Below are positions 1 to 12,760 of a DNA stretch of 54,243 bases, piece after piece. Within the stretch, counting starts at the first letter, position 1; every line of letters begins with the position of its first letter. Source of the DNA: an uncultured Erythrobacter sp. Its GTDB lineage: Bacteria > Pseudomonadota > Alphaproteobacteria > Sphingomonadales > Sphingomonadaceae. Below the pieces are notes generated by a model. That model saw nothing but the letters and a program-made list of their open reading frames with translations, was not told the origin of the DNA and searched no databases. The stretch lies in assembly GCA_938015255.1 (NCBI GenBank), contig CALLQC010000008.1:1-54243 (forward strand), written 5' to 3'. A program made the position numbers and the translations under genes.

Positions 1-3000
1 CCTTTGTTGATTTCGAAGGCGTTGGCCAGTTCGTCCGGATCGGTCCACACGCCGCCATCGATCATCTGGTTTACATTTGCGCCATAGGCGCCTTCCTGAT
101 TTGAAAAGACGCGAAGGGACGCTGTTTCAAGCTCGCAGCCATGTGCCTGTTGATGCGCGAGCGAGTGTTTGCGCACAAAATTCGCCTCAAGCGGCTCGTC
201 CGCCTGGCTCGCGAGCAGGGCGGCCTCTGCCAACATGCGCGTTTGCAAAGGCAGCAGATCCCGGAAAATCCCGGAAAGCGTCATCACCACGTCGATGCGT
301 GGGCGGCCAAGCTCTTCCAGTGGGATCAGTTCCGCACCGCACAGACGGCCATAGGAATCGCGCCGGGGCCGTGCGCCCATCAGCGTCATCGCCTGCGCAA
401 TCTGGACGCCTTCGCTCTTCATATTGTCTGTGCCCCACAGCACCATGGCGATGCTTTCGGGGAACGGCTTTCCGTTTTCGACATGTCTTGCGATCAGGCG
501 CTCTGCCTGGTCCCGCCCCTGTTTGCAGGCAAAGGCTGAGGGAAGCAGAAAGGGATCGAAGCCGTGGATGTTCCGGCCCGTCGGCAAGACCGCAGGATTG
601 GCAACAATATCACCGCCGGGTGCCGGCTGGACATATCCGCCGTCAAGCGCGTGGATCAGGGAGCCGAGTTCATCACTTGCGTCCAGCAGCTTGCCGAGTT
701 CTTCGCTGCCGACATTATCATCTTCGCATGCCTCTGCCATGGCGCGCAGCATGTCAGCGCGTTTGCCACCGGAAGGATTGCTGCCCAGCACATGAAGGCC
801 GTGCGGGATCAACGCCTCTTCAAGTTCGTAGAGCCGTCCGGTCAGATCGCCGATTTCTCCGCATTCAATGTCCAGCGCATCGCATTGGTCTTCAATCAGC
901 TGCGCAAGGTCGGCGCGTTCCTGTTTGCCGTCCGCATCGTTCGCAGTCGCGCGCCAGCGCTCCACGCTCGCTTTGAGTTCGTTGAGACCTTTGTAGAGGC
1001 CTGCCTGTGCCAGCGGCGGCGTCATATAGCTGACGAGTGTCGCGGCAGAGCGGCGCTTGGCCAGCATCCCTTCAGAAGGGTTGTTGGCGGCGTAGAGATA
1101 GTAATTGGGCAGATCGCCGATCAGCCGATCGGGCCAGCACTCGCCTGTCATGCCGGTCTGTTTTCCCGGCATAAATTCGAGCGCACCATGCGTGCCAAAG
1201 TGCAGTATGGAATGTGCGGCGAAATCCTCACGGACCCACCTGTAAAAAGCGCTGAATGCGTGGGTGGGGGCAAAGTTGCCCTCGAACAGCAAGCGCATTG
1301 GATCGCCTTCATATCCGAAGGCTGGCTGGATGCCCACAAACACGTTCCCGAACTGGGCGCCAAGCACCTGGATATGGCCGCCATCGCTTTGCGCCTTGCC
1401 GGGTGCGGGGCCCCACTGTGCCTCAATCTCGGCGAGATGCGGCTCGCGCCGGACATGCTCGTCAGCCGGAATTCGCGCCGCGACATTCGCATCTGCGCCA
1501 AACTGCTCTGCATTGCCCTGAAGGATGGCGTCGCGCAGCGCGTCGACGTTTTCGGGAACCTCGACCGAGTAACCCTCTTCAGAGAGCCGCTGAAGCGTTG
1601 CGCGCAGGGATTCGTAAACTGCGAGGAAAGCCGCCGTACCGGTTGCGCCAGCGTTGGGAGGAAAGTTGAACAGAACCACGGCGAGTTTGCGCGTCGCCCG
1701 TTCGCTGCGGCGCAATTCTATCAGCTTGGCAACCCGAGATGCCAGCGCTTCTGCCCGCTCCGGACAGCCCTGCATCGGGCGCGCATGTTCGGAAGCGGGG
1801 CGTTCACACTTGCGCTCGCAGCCGTTGCAAACCGGTGCTTCACCCGCACGGCCGCCAAAGACACTAGGGACTGTTGAGCCATCAAGCTCTGGCAAAGCGA
1901 CCATCATCGTCGCCTCTAACGGCAGCAATCCTTGCGGACGTGCACGCCATTCCTCGATTGTCTGGAATTCGATCGCGTGCGCCGCCAGATACGGCACATC
2001 CATCTCGCCTAGCACTTCGCGTGCGGCTTCTGCGTCATTATAGGCGGGGCCGCCAACCAGCGAGAAGCCGGTGAGGTTGACGATCGCATCGACTGCAGGA
2101 TTTCCATTGCGATCCTTGAAGAAATTCTCGATCGCCGGGCGCGCATCCAACCCGCTGGCAAAGACGGGAACAACTTTCATGCCCCTGGCTTCAAACGCCT
2201 CGATTGCCGCATCGTAGTGCCCGCTGTCGCGGCCCAGCAAATAGGACCGCAGCAGGATCAGACCGACCGTGCCGTTCTTCGCATTCTTGCGCGGCAGGAC
2301 CCGCAGGCTCTCCGAAATGCGTTGATTGGTGTTCGGGTGATAGACGCCGGTTTCGGGATATTCGAGCGGCGCTTCAGCCTTGGTATCGCCGCGCCGTCCC
2401 GCGCGCTCGCCCGCCGCATACCGATCAATCAGCGCGCGCACCATGGCGATCACGTTCTCGTCGGACCCAGACAGCCAATATTGCAAGGTGAGAAAATAGG
2501 CGCGCACATCCTGCGCTGTGCCGGGGATGAATTTGAGGATCTTCGGCAGGCGGCGCAGCATCTTCATCTGGCCTGCGCCCGAACTTGCGCCTTGCTTCTT
2601 GGAACCGCGCAGTTTCTTCAGCAGCGCGAGCGGCCCTTTTGCCGGGGCATCCATTCTATAGCCGCCCATGCGGGTGAGCTTTACGATCTCGCCCGCTGAC
2701 ATCAGGCAGACCATCGCATCGCAATCTTCCCGGCGTGCTTCCAATGCCGGCTGAATTGCACGGCAGTGATCGTCGAGAAACAGCATTGTTGCGATCACAA
2801 TGTCGGCCTGGGCAATCGCGTCACATGCCCGGTCAAGTGCGTGCTTGTCGCGATCCCAATCCGATGCTGCGTGAAGTGTAAGGTCGATATTCTCCTTGCC
2901 GAGAACGCTGCCTGCCCGTTCAACCGCGCCTTTCAGGTGATTGTCCAGCGTGATGATCACGACCCGGACAGGTGTGCGCTTGTGCGCGAGGATCGAGGCG

Positions 3001-3017
3001 CCGGCATTACCGGGCAT
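1..3017 (-). CDS. bchH: Magnesium chelatase subunit H (BchH), 3' part truncated by window start
   Basis: Manual translation of the minus strand from ATG at 3017 ([35 protein letters not shown]...[45 protein letters not shown]...) stays open to base 1. Not in the ORF track because no stop lies in the window. Overlaps the bchB end by 11 nt. Confidence 0.97.
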   Translation of the reverse strand, partial: MPGNAGASILAHKRTPVRVVIITLDNHLKGAVERAGSVLGKENIDLTLHAASDWDRDKHALDRACDAIAQADIVIATMLFLDDHCRAIQPALEARREDCDAMVCLMSAGEIVKLTRMGGYRMDAPAKGPLALLKKLRGSKKQGASSGAGQMKMLRRLPKILKFIPGTAQDVRAYFLTLQYWLSGSDENVIAMVRALIDRYAAGERAGRRGDTKAEAPLEYPETGVYHPNTNQRISESLRVLPRKNAKNGTVGLILLRSYLLGRDSGHYDAAIEAFEARGMKVVPVFASGLDARPAIENFFKDRNGNPAVDAIVNLTGFSLVGGPAYNDAEAAREVLGEMDVPYLAAHAIEFQTIEEWRARPQGLLPLEATMMVALPELDGSTVPSVFGGRAGEAPVCNGCERKCERPASEHARPMQGCPERAEALASRVAKLIELRRSERATRKLAVVLFNFPPNAGATGTAAFLAVYESLRATLQRLSEEGYSVEVPENVDALRDAILQGNAEQFGADANVAARIPADEHVRREPHLAEIEAQWGPAPGKAQSDGGHIQVLGAQFGNVFVGIQPAFGYEGDPMRLLFEGNFAPTHAFSAFYRWVREDFAAHSILHFGTHGALEFMPGKQTGMTGECWPDRLIGDLPNYYLYAANNPSEGMLAKRRSAATLVSYMTPPLAQAGLYKGLNELKASVERWRATANDADGKQERADLAQLIEDQCDALDIECGEIGDLTGRLYELEEALIPHGLHVLGSNPSGGKRADMLRAMAEACEDDNVGSEELGKLLDASDELGSLIHALDGGYVQPAPGGDIVANPAVLPTGRNIHGFDPFLLPSAFACKQGRDQAERLIARHVENGKPFPESIAMVLWGTDNMKSEGVQIAQAMTLMGARPRRDSYGRLCGAELIPLEELGRPRIDVVMTLSGIFRDLLPLQTRMLAEAALLASQADEPLEANFVRKHSLAHQQAHGCELETASLRVFSNQEGAYGANVNQMIDGGVWTDPDELANAFEINK

Positions 3018-4560
3018 AGTGAGCTTTCGCGTCGTAAAGCGTTTCAATATCGATTTCCGGCCGGCCCTGGTCGGCGGCAAACGCTTCGGTATTCCGGCGG
3101 GCCTTGCCGCGAACGAAGAACGGTATCTTTTTCAGCTCCCGCTCGGCCTCAATGGTCCAGATGCTTTCGGGATTGTGCGGAATTACCGGCTCTTCCGGCA
3201 CTTCAGCATCAAGCGTTGGCGCTCTTGGCGCATGCGCTGCGTGGTGCGAGGGGCCGTTCTCGTCTGAAAACTCGAAATCTTCACGGAACATCGTCAGCAG
3301 ATGTTCTTCGAGACCCATCACGAGAGGGTGAACCCATGTGTCGAAGATCACATTGGCGCCTTCATACCCCATCTGCGGTGAATGCCGCGCAGGGAAATCC
3401 TGCACATGGACCGGAGCAGAGATCACTGCGCACGGCATACCCAACCGTTTGGCAATGTGCCGTTCCATTTGCGTGCCGAGCACCATTTCGGGCGCGGCTT
3501 CCATGATGGCTTGTTCTACTGCCAGATGGTCATCCGTGATCAGCGGTTCGACGCCGTATTTTTTGGCCGCCTCTCGAACGTCTCGGGCAAATTCGCGGTT
3601 GTAGCAGCCAAGTCCGCATACCTCGAAGCCAAGCTCTTCATGCGCGATCCGCGCGGCAGCGACCGCATGGGTCGCATCACCGAATATGAAGACGCGCTTG
3701 CCGGTGAGGTATGTCGAGTCGACAGAACGGCTCCACCATGGCAGCCGGGAATGGGTGTCGCCGAGGGCAGGCGTGGGATCTGCACCTGCCAGCTCGGCGA
3801 CGTCGACAATGAACGCGTTGGTTGCGCTCACGCCGATAGGGATGGTCCGCACAGCGGGCTGTTTGAACGTGCGTTCAAGCCAGCGGGCGGCCTCATCTGC
3901 AATTTCGGGGTAGAGAACGATGTTGAAATCGGCATTGCCGATCTGAGTGATGTCGTGCGGCGTGGCGCCCAGCGGTGCGACGAGATTGACCTCTACGCCC
4001 AGCTTATCGAGAATTTTGCGGATTTCGACCAGGTCATCACGGTGGCGAAAGCCCAGCGCCGTAGGGCCAAGGATGTTGGCGCGCGCTGCGCGGCCTTCCC
4101 GCGGACCGGGCGTTATAGCCTTGTCCGCCAGATTGCGGACGATCTGATAAAACGTTTCCGCCGCGCCCCAGTTTTCCTTGCGCTGATAGCTGGGCAGCTC
4201 CAGCGCTATTGCAGGGCAGGGCAGATCCATCGCTTCGCTAAGTCCGCCAGGATCATCCTGAATAAGCTCGGCGGTGCAGGACGCACCAACGATTATCGCC
4301 TGGGGATCGAAACGCGCGACCGCGTCGTGTGCCGCATCCTGGAAGAGCTGAGCTGTATCCTTGCCGAGATCGCGCGCTTCGAAAGTCGTATAGGTAACCG
4401 GGGGGCGATGGCCGCGCCGTTCAATCATGGTGAACAGCAGATCCGCATAGGTGTCGCCCTGCGGTGCGTGCAGAACATAATGCAGCTTGTCCATCGCGGT
4501 CGCGACACGCATCGCGCCGACATGGGGTGGGCCTGCATATGTCCAGACTGCAAGCTGCAT
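3007..4560 (-). CDS. bchB: Dark-operative protochlorophyllide reductase subunit B
   Basis: 517 aa, [49 protein letters not shown]; lies between bchN and bchH. Confidence 0.97.
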   Translation of the reverse strand: MQLAVWTYAGPPHVGAMRVATAMDKLHYVLHAPQGDTYADLLFTMIERRGHRPPVTYTTFEARDLGKDTAQLFQDAAHDAVARFDPQAIIVGASCTAELIQDDPGGLSEAMDLPCPAIALELPSYQRKENWGAAETFYQIVRNLADKAITPGPREGRAARANILGPTALGFRHRDDLVEIRKILDKLGVEVNLVAPLGATPHDITQIGNADFNIVLYPEIADEAARWLERTFKQPAVRTIPIGVSATNAFIVDVAELAGADPTPALGDTHSRLPWWSRSVDSTYLTGKRVFIFGDATHAVAAARIAHEELGFEVCGLGCYNREFARDVREAAKKYGVEPLITDDHLAVEQAIMEAAPEMVLGTQMERHIAKRLGMPCAVISAPVHVQDFPARHSPQMGYEGANVIFDTWVHPLVMGLEEHLLTMFREDFEFSDENGPSHHAAHAPRAPTLDAEVPEEPVIPHNPESIWTIEAERELKKIPFFVRGKARRNTEAFAADQGRPEIDIETLYDAKAHYAR

Positions 4561-4565
4561 TGCGC

Positions 4566-6412
<1,847 letters not shown>

Positions 6413-6468
6413 CCCGTCTATGCCACCTTTCCCTCTGGAATCATCAACTACGCCATCAGTGCCCTGAG

Positions 6469-6502
6469 TGTCAATTAAACTGGACGTCTCATAGAATTGA
6501 CA
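6469..6502. promoter_or_regulatory. Two abutting PpsR/CrtJ-type sites between bchF and ppaA
   Basis: TGTCAATTAAACTGGACG (6469-6486) and CGTCTCATAGAATTGACA (6485-6502), each one mismatch from TGTC-N10-GACA; outer arms TGTCAATT/AATTGACA are a perfect inverted repeat. Confidence 0.65.
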
Positions 6503-6659
6503 CAATTGATGAAGTGCGCGACTGAGTTTGCCCATTCGCTGGAAAAGGCGTAGGAACGAGTCGTTGGCGGACTGGGAGTCGGAATTTCTCCGACCACGCC
6601 TACATCGACGCGATCCGCGCCGATCCCGGCATAATGGACCGGGAGTCAGGGAGGATCAG

Positions 6660-7571
6660 ATGGCAAGCAAGAAGGATACACGCACTGCTGGCGTGGCCCC
6701 GCCTGTATGGCGGAAACTGTTTGCCGGCCCTCTCGGTCGCGATGAACGAGATGCTCCGGCCAGTTCTTTGGACAACAGCCCGCTTGCCGACGATTCCATA
6801 AACGCGATCATAGAGGGCGAAATAATCCCGCGCTTGTTGATGGCTCATGCTTCGGATAATGCGCCGGGCATGGTCCGAAGAGATCAAGAAATCACGGCAA
6901 CTGATGCCCAGAAATTCGCCGCGCTGCCTCTTAGGCTTGAGGCGGCTGGCTTGCTTGAGGAAGTGGATAACTTCCTGGAGCAGGGGGTTAGTGTCGAGGC
7001 CATTTTGCTCGATCTGCTGGCGCCTGCTGCGCGTACACTTGGCGAAATGTGGGAAAGCGATGAGTGTGATTTCATCGATGTGACGATGGGCTTGTGGCGC
7101 TTGCAGGAAGTGATGCGGGATGTATCAGCGCGCGCGCCGCACTCGATTGAAAATTCACCCAAAAACAATTGGCGTGTTTTGTTCAGTCCAGTGCCGGGAG
7201 ACCAGCACCAATTCGGCGCGCTTATGCTTGATGAAATATTCAGCCGCGCCGGATGGAACAGCCAGGTTCTGGACAAACCGCAGCGGCGTGAATTGCTGGA
7301 CCTGTTGGCTGCAGAACCGTTTGATCTGGTCGGATTGACCATCACACGCGATTGCCCTAGCGCCTCGTTAAATAACTTGATCAAAGCCATGCGCAGCGTT
7401 TCTTCAAATCCGAATATTGCAATTATAATTGGTGGTAATGCGGTTAACGAAGACCCGACCATCGTAGCCGAAACAGGAGCCGATGGGACCGGCCCCGATG
7501 CTCAGGCAGCTCTTAAGGTGGCTGAGCGCTTGGTCCAATCTGCGCCGGTCCGTGCGCATAAACTGCGTTAG
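6660..7571 (+). CDS. ppaA: PpaA/AerR-type cobalamin-binding regulator
   Basis: From ATG 6660 (MASKKDTRTAGVAPP...) with B12-binding motif PGDQHQFG (DxHxxG); directly upstream of ppsR. Confidence 0.9.
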   Translation: MASKKDTRTAGVAPPVWRKLFAGPLGRDERDAPASSLDNSPLADDSINAIIEGEIIPRLLMAHASDNAPGMVRRDQEITATDAQKFAALPLRLEAAGLLEEVDNFLEQGVSVEAILLDLLAPAARTLGEMWESDECDFIDVTMGLWRLQEVMRDVSARAPHSIENSPKNNWRVLFSPVPGDQHQFGALMLDEIFSRAGWNSQVLDKPQRRELLDLLAAEPFDLVGLTITRDCPSASLNNLIKAMRSVSSNPNIAIIIGGNAVNEDPTIVAETGADGTGPDAQAALKVAERLVQSAPVRAHKLR

Positions 7572-7585
7572 GGGCCGGTTGACGG

Positions 7586-9007
7586 ATGCTGACACGAAAA
7601 CACTCCATCGAAGGTAAGAACCCGTTCGGCAAAGCTGCCGAGCTGTTTGATACGCTGGATGCTGACGCGGCGATGAAATTCGCCATGGTGGCAGGCGATA
7701 TCACGCTGGTGCTTGATGATGCGGGAACAATTCTTGATGCGGCGTTCGATCCAAAAGAGTTTCCGGGTTTCGAAAACTGGACCGGCACCAACTGGATAGA
7801 GACGGTTACCGACGAAAGCCGTCCCAAGATCATGGAGATGCTGGCCGCCGCGCGCAAAGGCGAAACACAGCATTGGCGTCAGGTGAACCATCCGTCACCC
7901 GATGGTCCGGTGCCTGTGAAATACGCCGTTCTCAACGTGAACAAAGGCGAGCACAGGATCGCCTTTGGCCGCGATTTGCGCGATGTTGGCCAGGTTCAGC
8001 AGCGATTGTTGCAGGTTCAGCAGGCGCTTGAGCGCGATTATCTGAAAATGCGTCAGCTGGAGGCGCGTTACCGTTTGCTGTTCGATCATTCAGCCGAAGC
8101 GGTGATAATGGTCGAAAGCCAAAGCCTGCGCATTCGCGAGGCCAATCCTGCCGCGCACAGCATGACAGGAAGCCGTGCGGGAACTCTGCTTGGCAAAAAG
8201 CTCCCGAGCATCTTCGACAAGGCGTCCCGTGACGCTTTGCAGGCACTCGCCGGTTCGGCAATGGCCGCTGATGCTGCGACGCCGGTGGAGGTGAAACTCG
8301 CCAAGGGATCAAAGCCGGTTTCCGCCTCGGTCACGGGCTTCACGCAGGATCGCAGCCGGTATCTCTTGCTGCGTCTGGCTGCGTCGGGCGATGGTGGCAA
8401 AGAAACCAGTTCGCCTGTTCTCGGTCTCGTTGATCTGATGCCGGATGCCTTTGTCGTGACCGACGCAAATCTCGAAATTATCGATGCAAATCAATCCTAT
8501 GTGGAATTGATCCATGCCGCGAGTATGGACCAGCTTCGCGGACGTCATTTGTCTGAAGCGGTCGGCAGGCCGGGCATTGATCTCGATCTGATCGAAGGGC
8601 AGATCGACCAGCACGGTTCAGTCCGAAACATCGCGACGGTCTTGCGCACCGGACATGATCATGAAGGTGAGCCGGTGGAGCTATCTGCAGTGCGCAGCAG
8701 CGGAGATGTGCCGCTCTATGCGTTCGTGATCCGCCCAATTGGCCGCCGTCTGCGCGATCTGCCGCCGGGGACGCAGGATCTGCCGCGCTCGGTCGAGCAG
8801 CTGACCGATCTCGTCGGGCGGATGTCGCTAAAAGATATCGTGCGCGAGTCGACCGATCTGATCGAGCGCCTGTGCATCGAGGCTGCGCTTTCCTACACTT
8901 CCGACAACCGGGCATCGGCGGCGGAAATCCTCGGCCTGTCGCGCCAGAGCCTCTATTCCAAATTGCACCGCCACGGGCTTGGCAACTTGGGTGAAGAGTC
9001 CGAATAA
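7586..9007 (+). CDS. ppsR: PpsR/CrtJ transcriptional repressor of photosynthesis genes
   Basis: 473 aa with PAS-like regions and C-terminal HTH (RLCIEAALSYTSDNRASAAEILGLSRQSLYSKLHRHGLG); next to ppaA. Confidence 0.94.
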   Translation: MLTRKHSIEGKNPFGKAAELFDTLDADAAMKFAMVAGDITLVLDDAGTILDAAFDPKEFPGFENWTGTNWIETVTDESRPKIMEMLAAARKGETQHWRQVNHPSPDGPVPVKYAVLNVNKGEHRIAFGRDLRDVGQVQQRLLQVQQALERDYLKMRQLEARYRLLFDHSAEAVIMVESQSLRIREANPAAHSMTGSRAGTLLGKKLPSIFDKASRDALQALAGSAMAADAATPVEVKLAKGSKPVSASVTGFTQDRSRYLLLRLAASGDGGKETSSPVLGLVDLMPDAFVVTDANLEIIDANQSYVELIHAASMDQLRGRHLSEAVGRPGIDLDLIEGQIDQHGSVRNIATVLRTGHDHEGEPVELSAVRSSGDVPLYAFVIRPIGRRLRDLPPGTQDLPRSVEQLTDLVGRMSLKDIVRESTDLIERLCIEAALSYTSDNRASAAEILGLSRQSLYSKLHRHGLGNLGEESE

Positions 9008-9129
9008 CGGCGAGTGCAGGACGAAAACTGACCGGTTGAGGGATGCATAAAGGGGTCTAGGGACTACTTAACGGCGCTCAGACTGACCTCGCTTCGTTCA
9101 AACATTGTCTGAAGCGACTCGCCCACGGG

Positions 9130-9266
9130 TGACAAGTGTCAGGCAAAAGATTCCCAAAAGTGTCAGCCGGTTGCGTCGAAGTGATACGTATTTCCTCCGG
9201 AATTGATCACTTTTGACACTTATACAAATTCGTGTGTCAAAATAATTTGACGCCTGCTTATGTCAG
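9130..9266. promoter_or_regulatory. bchG upstream region rich in TGTCA half-sites
   Basis: TGACAAGTGTCA (9130-9141), further GTGTCAG, TTGACA (9213-9218), TGTCAAAATAATTTGACG (9235-9252, TGTC-N10-GACG), TGTCAG (9261-9266). Confidence 0.55.
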
Positions 9267-9281
9267 GCATAGCCTCTATCT

Positions 9282-10184
9282 ATGGAACGCTCCGCGCTTT
9301 CGACTCGACCTGTGCCGATCCCGGCACTGCGCGACGTCGTCCAGCTGCTGAAGCCGATCACTTGGTTTCCGCCGATGTGGGCCTTTATGTGCGGCGCCGT
9401 TTCTTCGGGTGTCGGACTGGAGGGGCGCTGGTGGTTCGTCGCAGGCGGTATTCTGCTGGCAGGCCCACTTGTGTGCGGAACCAGCCAGGCAGTGAATGAC
9501 TGGTTCGATCGCCACGTAGATGCGATAAACGAACCGGATCGCCCGATCCCCTCAGGCAGGATCGCCGGACGCTGGGGGTTATACATTGCTCTGACCGGCA
9601 CAGCGATTTCGGCTGCGGTTGCGTGGCTGCTGGGAATCTGGGTGTTCGCCGCGGCGCTTGTCGGACTGGCGCTCGCCTGGGGTTACAGTGCGCCGCCATT
9701 CCGGTTCAAGACAAGCGGATGGACCGGCCCGGCTGTTGTCGGCCTGACCTATGAAGGGCTGAGCTGGTTTACCGGCGCCACCGTGATGCTTGGCGCGCTT
9801 CCTTCAAACGCAGTTCTGATCGTGCTGGTCCTATACAGCCTGGGCGCGCACGGCATCATGACGCTGAACGATTTCAAAGCGGTGGAGGGCGACCGCGAAA
9901 CCGGTCTGAAGTCACTGCCGGTCACGATGGGCGTAGACGCGGCGGCGAAACTGGCCTGCGCCGTGATGGCGATGGCGCAGATTGCGGTTGCCGCCTTGCT
10001 GCTTGTCTGGGGCCACACAATCTCTGCGGCGCTGGTTGCGATCGTGCTTGCCGCGCAATTTGCCGCAATGCCGCGTCTGGTCCGTGATCCCAAGAAATAC
10101 GCCCCCTGGTACAACGGTGTTGGCGTAACGCTCTATGTCCTCGGAATGCTTGCTGCGGCTTTCGGGCTGGGGGGATACATTTGA
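9282..10184 (+). CDS. bchG: (Bacterio)chlorophyll synthase, UbiA family
   Basis: LKPITWFPPMWAFMCGAVSSG...NDWFDRHVDAINEPDRPIPSGRI; prenyltransferase motif. Confidence 0.96.
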   Translation: MERSALSTRPVPIPALRDVVQLLKPITWFPPMWAFMCGAVSSGVGLEGRWWFVAGGILLAGPLVCGTSQAVNDWFDRHVDAINEPDRPIPSGRIAGRWGLYIALTGTAISAAVAWLLGIWVFAAALVGLALAWGYSAPPFRFKTSGWTGPAVVGLTYEGLSWFTGATVMLGALPSNAVLIVLVLYSLGAHGIMTLNDFKAVEGDRETGLKSLPVTMGVDAAAKLACAVMAMAQIAVAALLLVWGHTISAALVAIVLAAQFAAMPRLVRDPKKYAPWYNGVGVTLYVLGMLAAAFGLGGYI

Positions 10185-11536
10185 TGGCTGCGACCGGATC
10201 AAAGCCGGCGGGCCTGGGATGGCTTGCGATTGTCAGGATCGGTCTGGTGCAGGCGTCGATCGGTGCGTTGGTCATGCTTCCAACAACGGTGCTGAACCGG
10301 TTGATGGTGGTCGAATATGCGCTGCTCGCGGCGATACCGGCTGGGCTGGTCGCGTGGCATTACGCCGTCCAGTTGACCCGCCCGTTATGGGGGCACGGGT
10401 CTGACAAGGGGCGCAAACGCACCCCGTGGATACTTGGCGGCATAGCGACACTTGCTGGCGGAATGCTCCTCGCCTCCCACGCGACATTGATGATGGCGAC
10501 TACCTTTGGCGTCGGACTGGCGCTGGCGGTTGTAGCCTACACATTGATCGGGATCGGCGTTGGGATGGGCGGCACATCGGCGCTGGCACTGCTCGCATCG
10601 GGCGTTGCTCCGCAAAGGCGTGCGGCTGCTGCTGCGACGACGTGGATCATGATGGTGGCCGGCATCGTAACCTCAGCGATCACTGTCGGCGCATTGCTTA
10701 AACCGTTTTCACCGGACCGGCTTATTGAGGTCGCCAGCGGCCTTGCGTTTGTGACAGTGGGCTTCACTGCGCTTGCGACATTCCGGCTGGAGCAAGGGCA
10801 TGTCGTGTTCGAGGAAACGCGCAAGTCCGAACCTGCGCCCGATTTTCGCGCCGCTCTTGCCGAAATCTGGAGCGAGGCTGCCGCGCGGCGCTTCACCGTC
10901 TTTATTTTTGTCTCCATGATCGCCTTCAGCATGCAGGACCTAATTCTGGAACCCTTTGCCGGGCTGGTGTTCGGCATGGATCCCGGCGCATCGACCCAGC
11001 TTGGCGGGCAGCATCAGGGCGGCATTCTGATCGGGATGATTATCGCCGGCGTCGGCGGGAGCGCGTTCAAGGGCAAGCTTTCTTCAAACCTGCGGCTCTG
11101 GATCATCGGCGGCTGTTTGTTGTCGGCATTGGCGCTAGCCGCGCTTGCCTTTGCCGCCATGGTTGGCCCCGGCTGGCCAATCGGCGCGAACGTGTTCGTC
11201 CTGGGATTTGGCAACGGCGTGTTTGCAGTCGCCGCGATCGGATCAATGATGGGACTGGCGGGGGCGGGCGCAAAAACCCGCGAAGGCATCAGAATGGGCG
11301 TTTGGGGCGCATCGCAGGCCATCGCGTTCGGCACGGGCGGGCTGCTCGGCGCGGTCGGTGTCGATATCGCACGCCGTGCAATGGGCCAGGATGGTCCGGC
11401 ATTCCAGATCATTTTCACAATCGAAGCTGTGCTGTTCGTCGCCGCGGCCGTGCTGGCCATCCGCGCAACCAGCGCCGCAAGCGCATCATCCATGGCGCAG
11501 CGGGAAACCACACGAAAGCAAGAGGTGTTCGCATGA
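10184..11536 (+). CDS. PucC/LhaA/Bch2-family MFS-type protein
   Basis: MAATGSKPAGLGWLAIVRIGLVQASIGALVMLPTTVLNRLMVVEYALLAAIPAGLVAWHYAVQLTRPLWGHGSDKGRKRTPWI; between bchG and bchP; overlaps the bchG stop. Confidence 0.9.
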   Translation: MAATGSKPAGLGWLAIVRIGLVQASIGALVMLPTTVLNRLMVVEYALLAAIPAGLVAWHYAVQLTRPLWGHGSDKGRKRTPWILGGIATLAGGMLLASHATLMMATTFGVGLALAVVAYTLIGIGVGMGGTSALALLASGVAPQRRAAAAATTWIMMVAGIVTSAITVGALLKPFSPDRLIEVASGLAFVTVGFTALATFRLEQGHVVFEETRKSEPAPDFRAALAEIWSEAAARRFTVFIFVSMIAFSMQDLILEPFAGLVFGMDPGASTQLGGQHQGGILIGMIIAGVGGSAFKGKLSSNLRLWIIGGCLLSALALAALAFAAMVGPGWPIGANVFVLGFGNGVFAVAAIGSMMGLAGAGAKTREGIRMGVWGASQAIAFGTGGLLGAVGVDIARRAMGQDGPAFQIIFTIEAVLFVAAAVLAIRATSAASASSMAQRETTRKQEVFA

Positions 11537-12741
11537 CCGAGACTGTCTATGATGTTGTTGTGGTCGGCGGAGGGCCGTGCGGAGCAACCGCGGCGAATGA
11601 TCTGGCGCTGGCGGGCCATTCTGTTCTGCTGATTGAACGGGGCGGGCGCATCAAGCCATGCGGCGGCGCTGTGCCGCCGCGCATGATGGAAGATTTCGAC
11701 ATTCCGCAAAGCCTGCTGGTGGCCCGCGCGCGCTCCGCCCGGATGATTGCGCCGTCTGGCCGCGCGGTTGATATGCCGGTGGGAGAGATCGGCTATGTCG
11801 GCATGGTTGACCGCGATGAATTCGATGAGTGGCTGCGCGAACGGGCCCGCATGTCCGGCGTCGAACGGCTGACTGCGGTGTTCGAGAAGATCGAGCGCGA
11901 TGACGAAGCGCATCCAATCGTGACCTACCGGCGCAAGCGCGGCGGCGAGATTGAGCGGATCCGCGCCCGCTGCGTGATCGGCGCTGACGGTGCGCGCTCT
12001 GCCGTTGCCAAACAGTGCCTGCCCGGTGCCGAGCGCGTCCCATGCGTTTTTGCCTATCACGAAATCATCAAATCGCCCGATATGCGGGAGGTCGCCAACA
12101 AGGAAGCATTCGACGGATCGCGCTGCGATGTGTTTTATCAGGGCAAGCTCTCGCCTGATTTTTACGCCTGGGTCTTCCCGCATGGCGAGACGGCCAGCAT
12201 CGGGGTGGGCAGCGCGAACAAGGGCTTTTCATTGCGCGGCGCTGTCGCCCAGATGCGCTCCGATCTTGATCTGACACGCTGTGAAACCGTTCGGCGCGAA
12301 GGGGCACCAATTCCGCTTAAACCGCTGAAACGGTGGGACAACGGCGCCGATGTGATTGTAGCCGGTGATGCGGCCGGCATCGTTGCGCCCGCATCGGGTG
12401 AAGGCATCTATTATGCGATGACCGGCGGCCGGTATGTTGCCGATGCGGCGAGCGCTTTTCTCAAGACGGGTGAGGCCAAACAGCTCAAAACGGCGCGCAA
12501 ACGGTTTATGAAAGATCACGGCCGCGTGTTCTGGATTCTCGGGATGATGCAGTACTTCTGGTATTCATCGGACAAACGCCGCGAAAGGTTTGTGACGATG
12601 TGCGATGACGAGGACGTGCAGCAACTGACCTGGCAGGCCTATATGAACAAGAAACTGGTGCGCAAAAAGCCGCTGGCGCATGTAAAAATCTTCCTGAAAG
12701 ATACCGCGCATCTGTTAGGACTGCGTGCAGCCACACCCTAG
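11533..12741 (+). CDS. bchP: Geranylgeranyl reductase
   Basis: MTETVYDVVVVGGGPCGATAANDLALAGHSVLLIERGGRIKPCGGAVPPRMM; ATGA overlap with the preceding gene. Confidence 0.96.
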   Translation: MTETVYDVVVVGGGPCGATAANDLALAGHSVLLIERGGRIKPCGGAVPPRMMEDFDIPQSLLVARARSARMIAPSGRAVDMPVGEIGYVGMVDRDEFDEWLRERARMSGVERLTAVFEKIERDDEAHPIVTYRRKRGGEIERIRARCVIGADGARSAVAKQCLPGAERVPCVFAYHEIIKSPDMREVANKEAFDGSRCDVFYQGKLSPDFYAWVFPHGETASIGVGSANKGFSLRGAVAQMRSDLDLTRCETVRREGAPIPLKPLKRWDNGADVIVAGDAAGIVAPASGEGIYYAMTGGRYVADAASAFLKTGEAKQLKTARKRFMKDHGRVFWILGMMQYFWYSSDKRRERFVTMCDDEDVQQLTWQAYMNKKLVRKKPLAHVKIFLKDTAHLLGLRAATP

Positions 12742-12760
12742 GGGACGGGGAAACGGGATC

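Noticed and set aside
564-1877. 437-aa plus-strand ORF
   Set aside because: Antisense shadow of bchH; the minus strand translates cleanly to BchH throughout.
11014-12183. 389-aa minus-strand ORF
   Set aside because: Antisense to the PucC-like MFS gene and bchP, which are clear homologues on plus.
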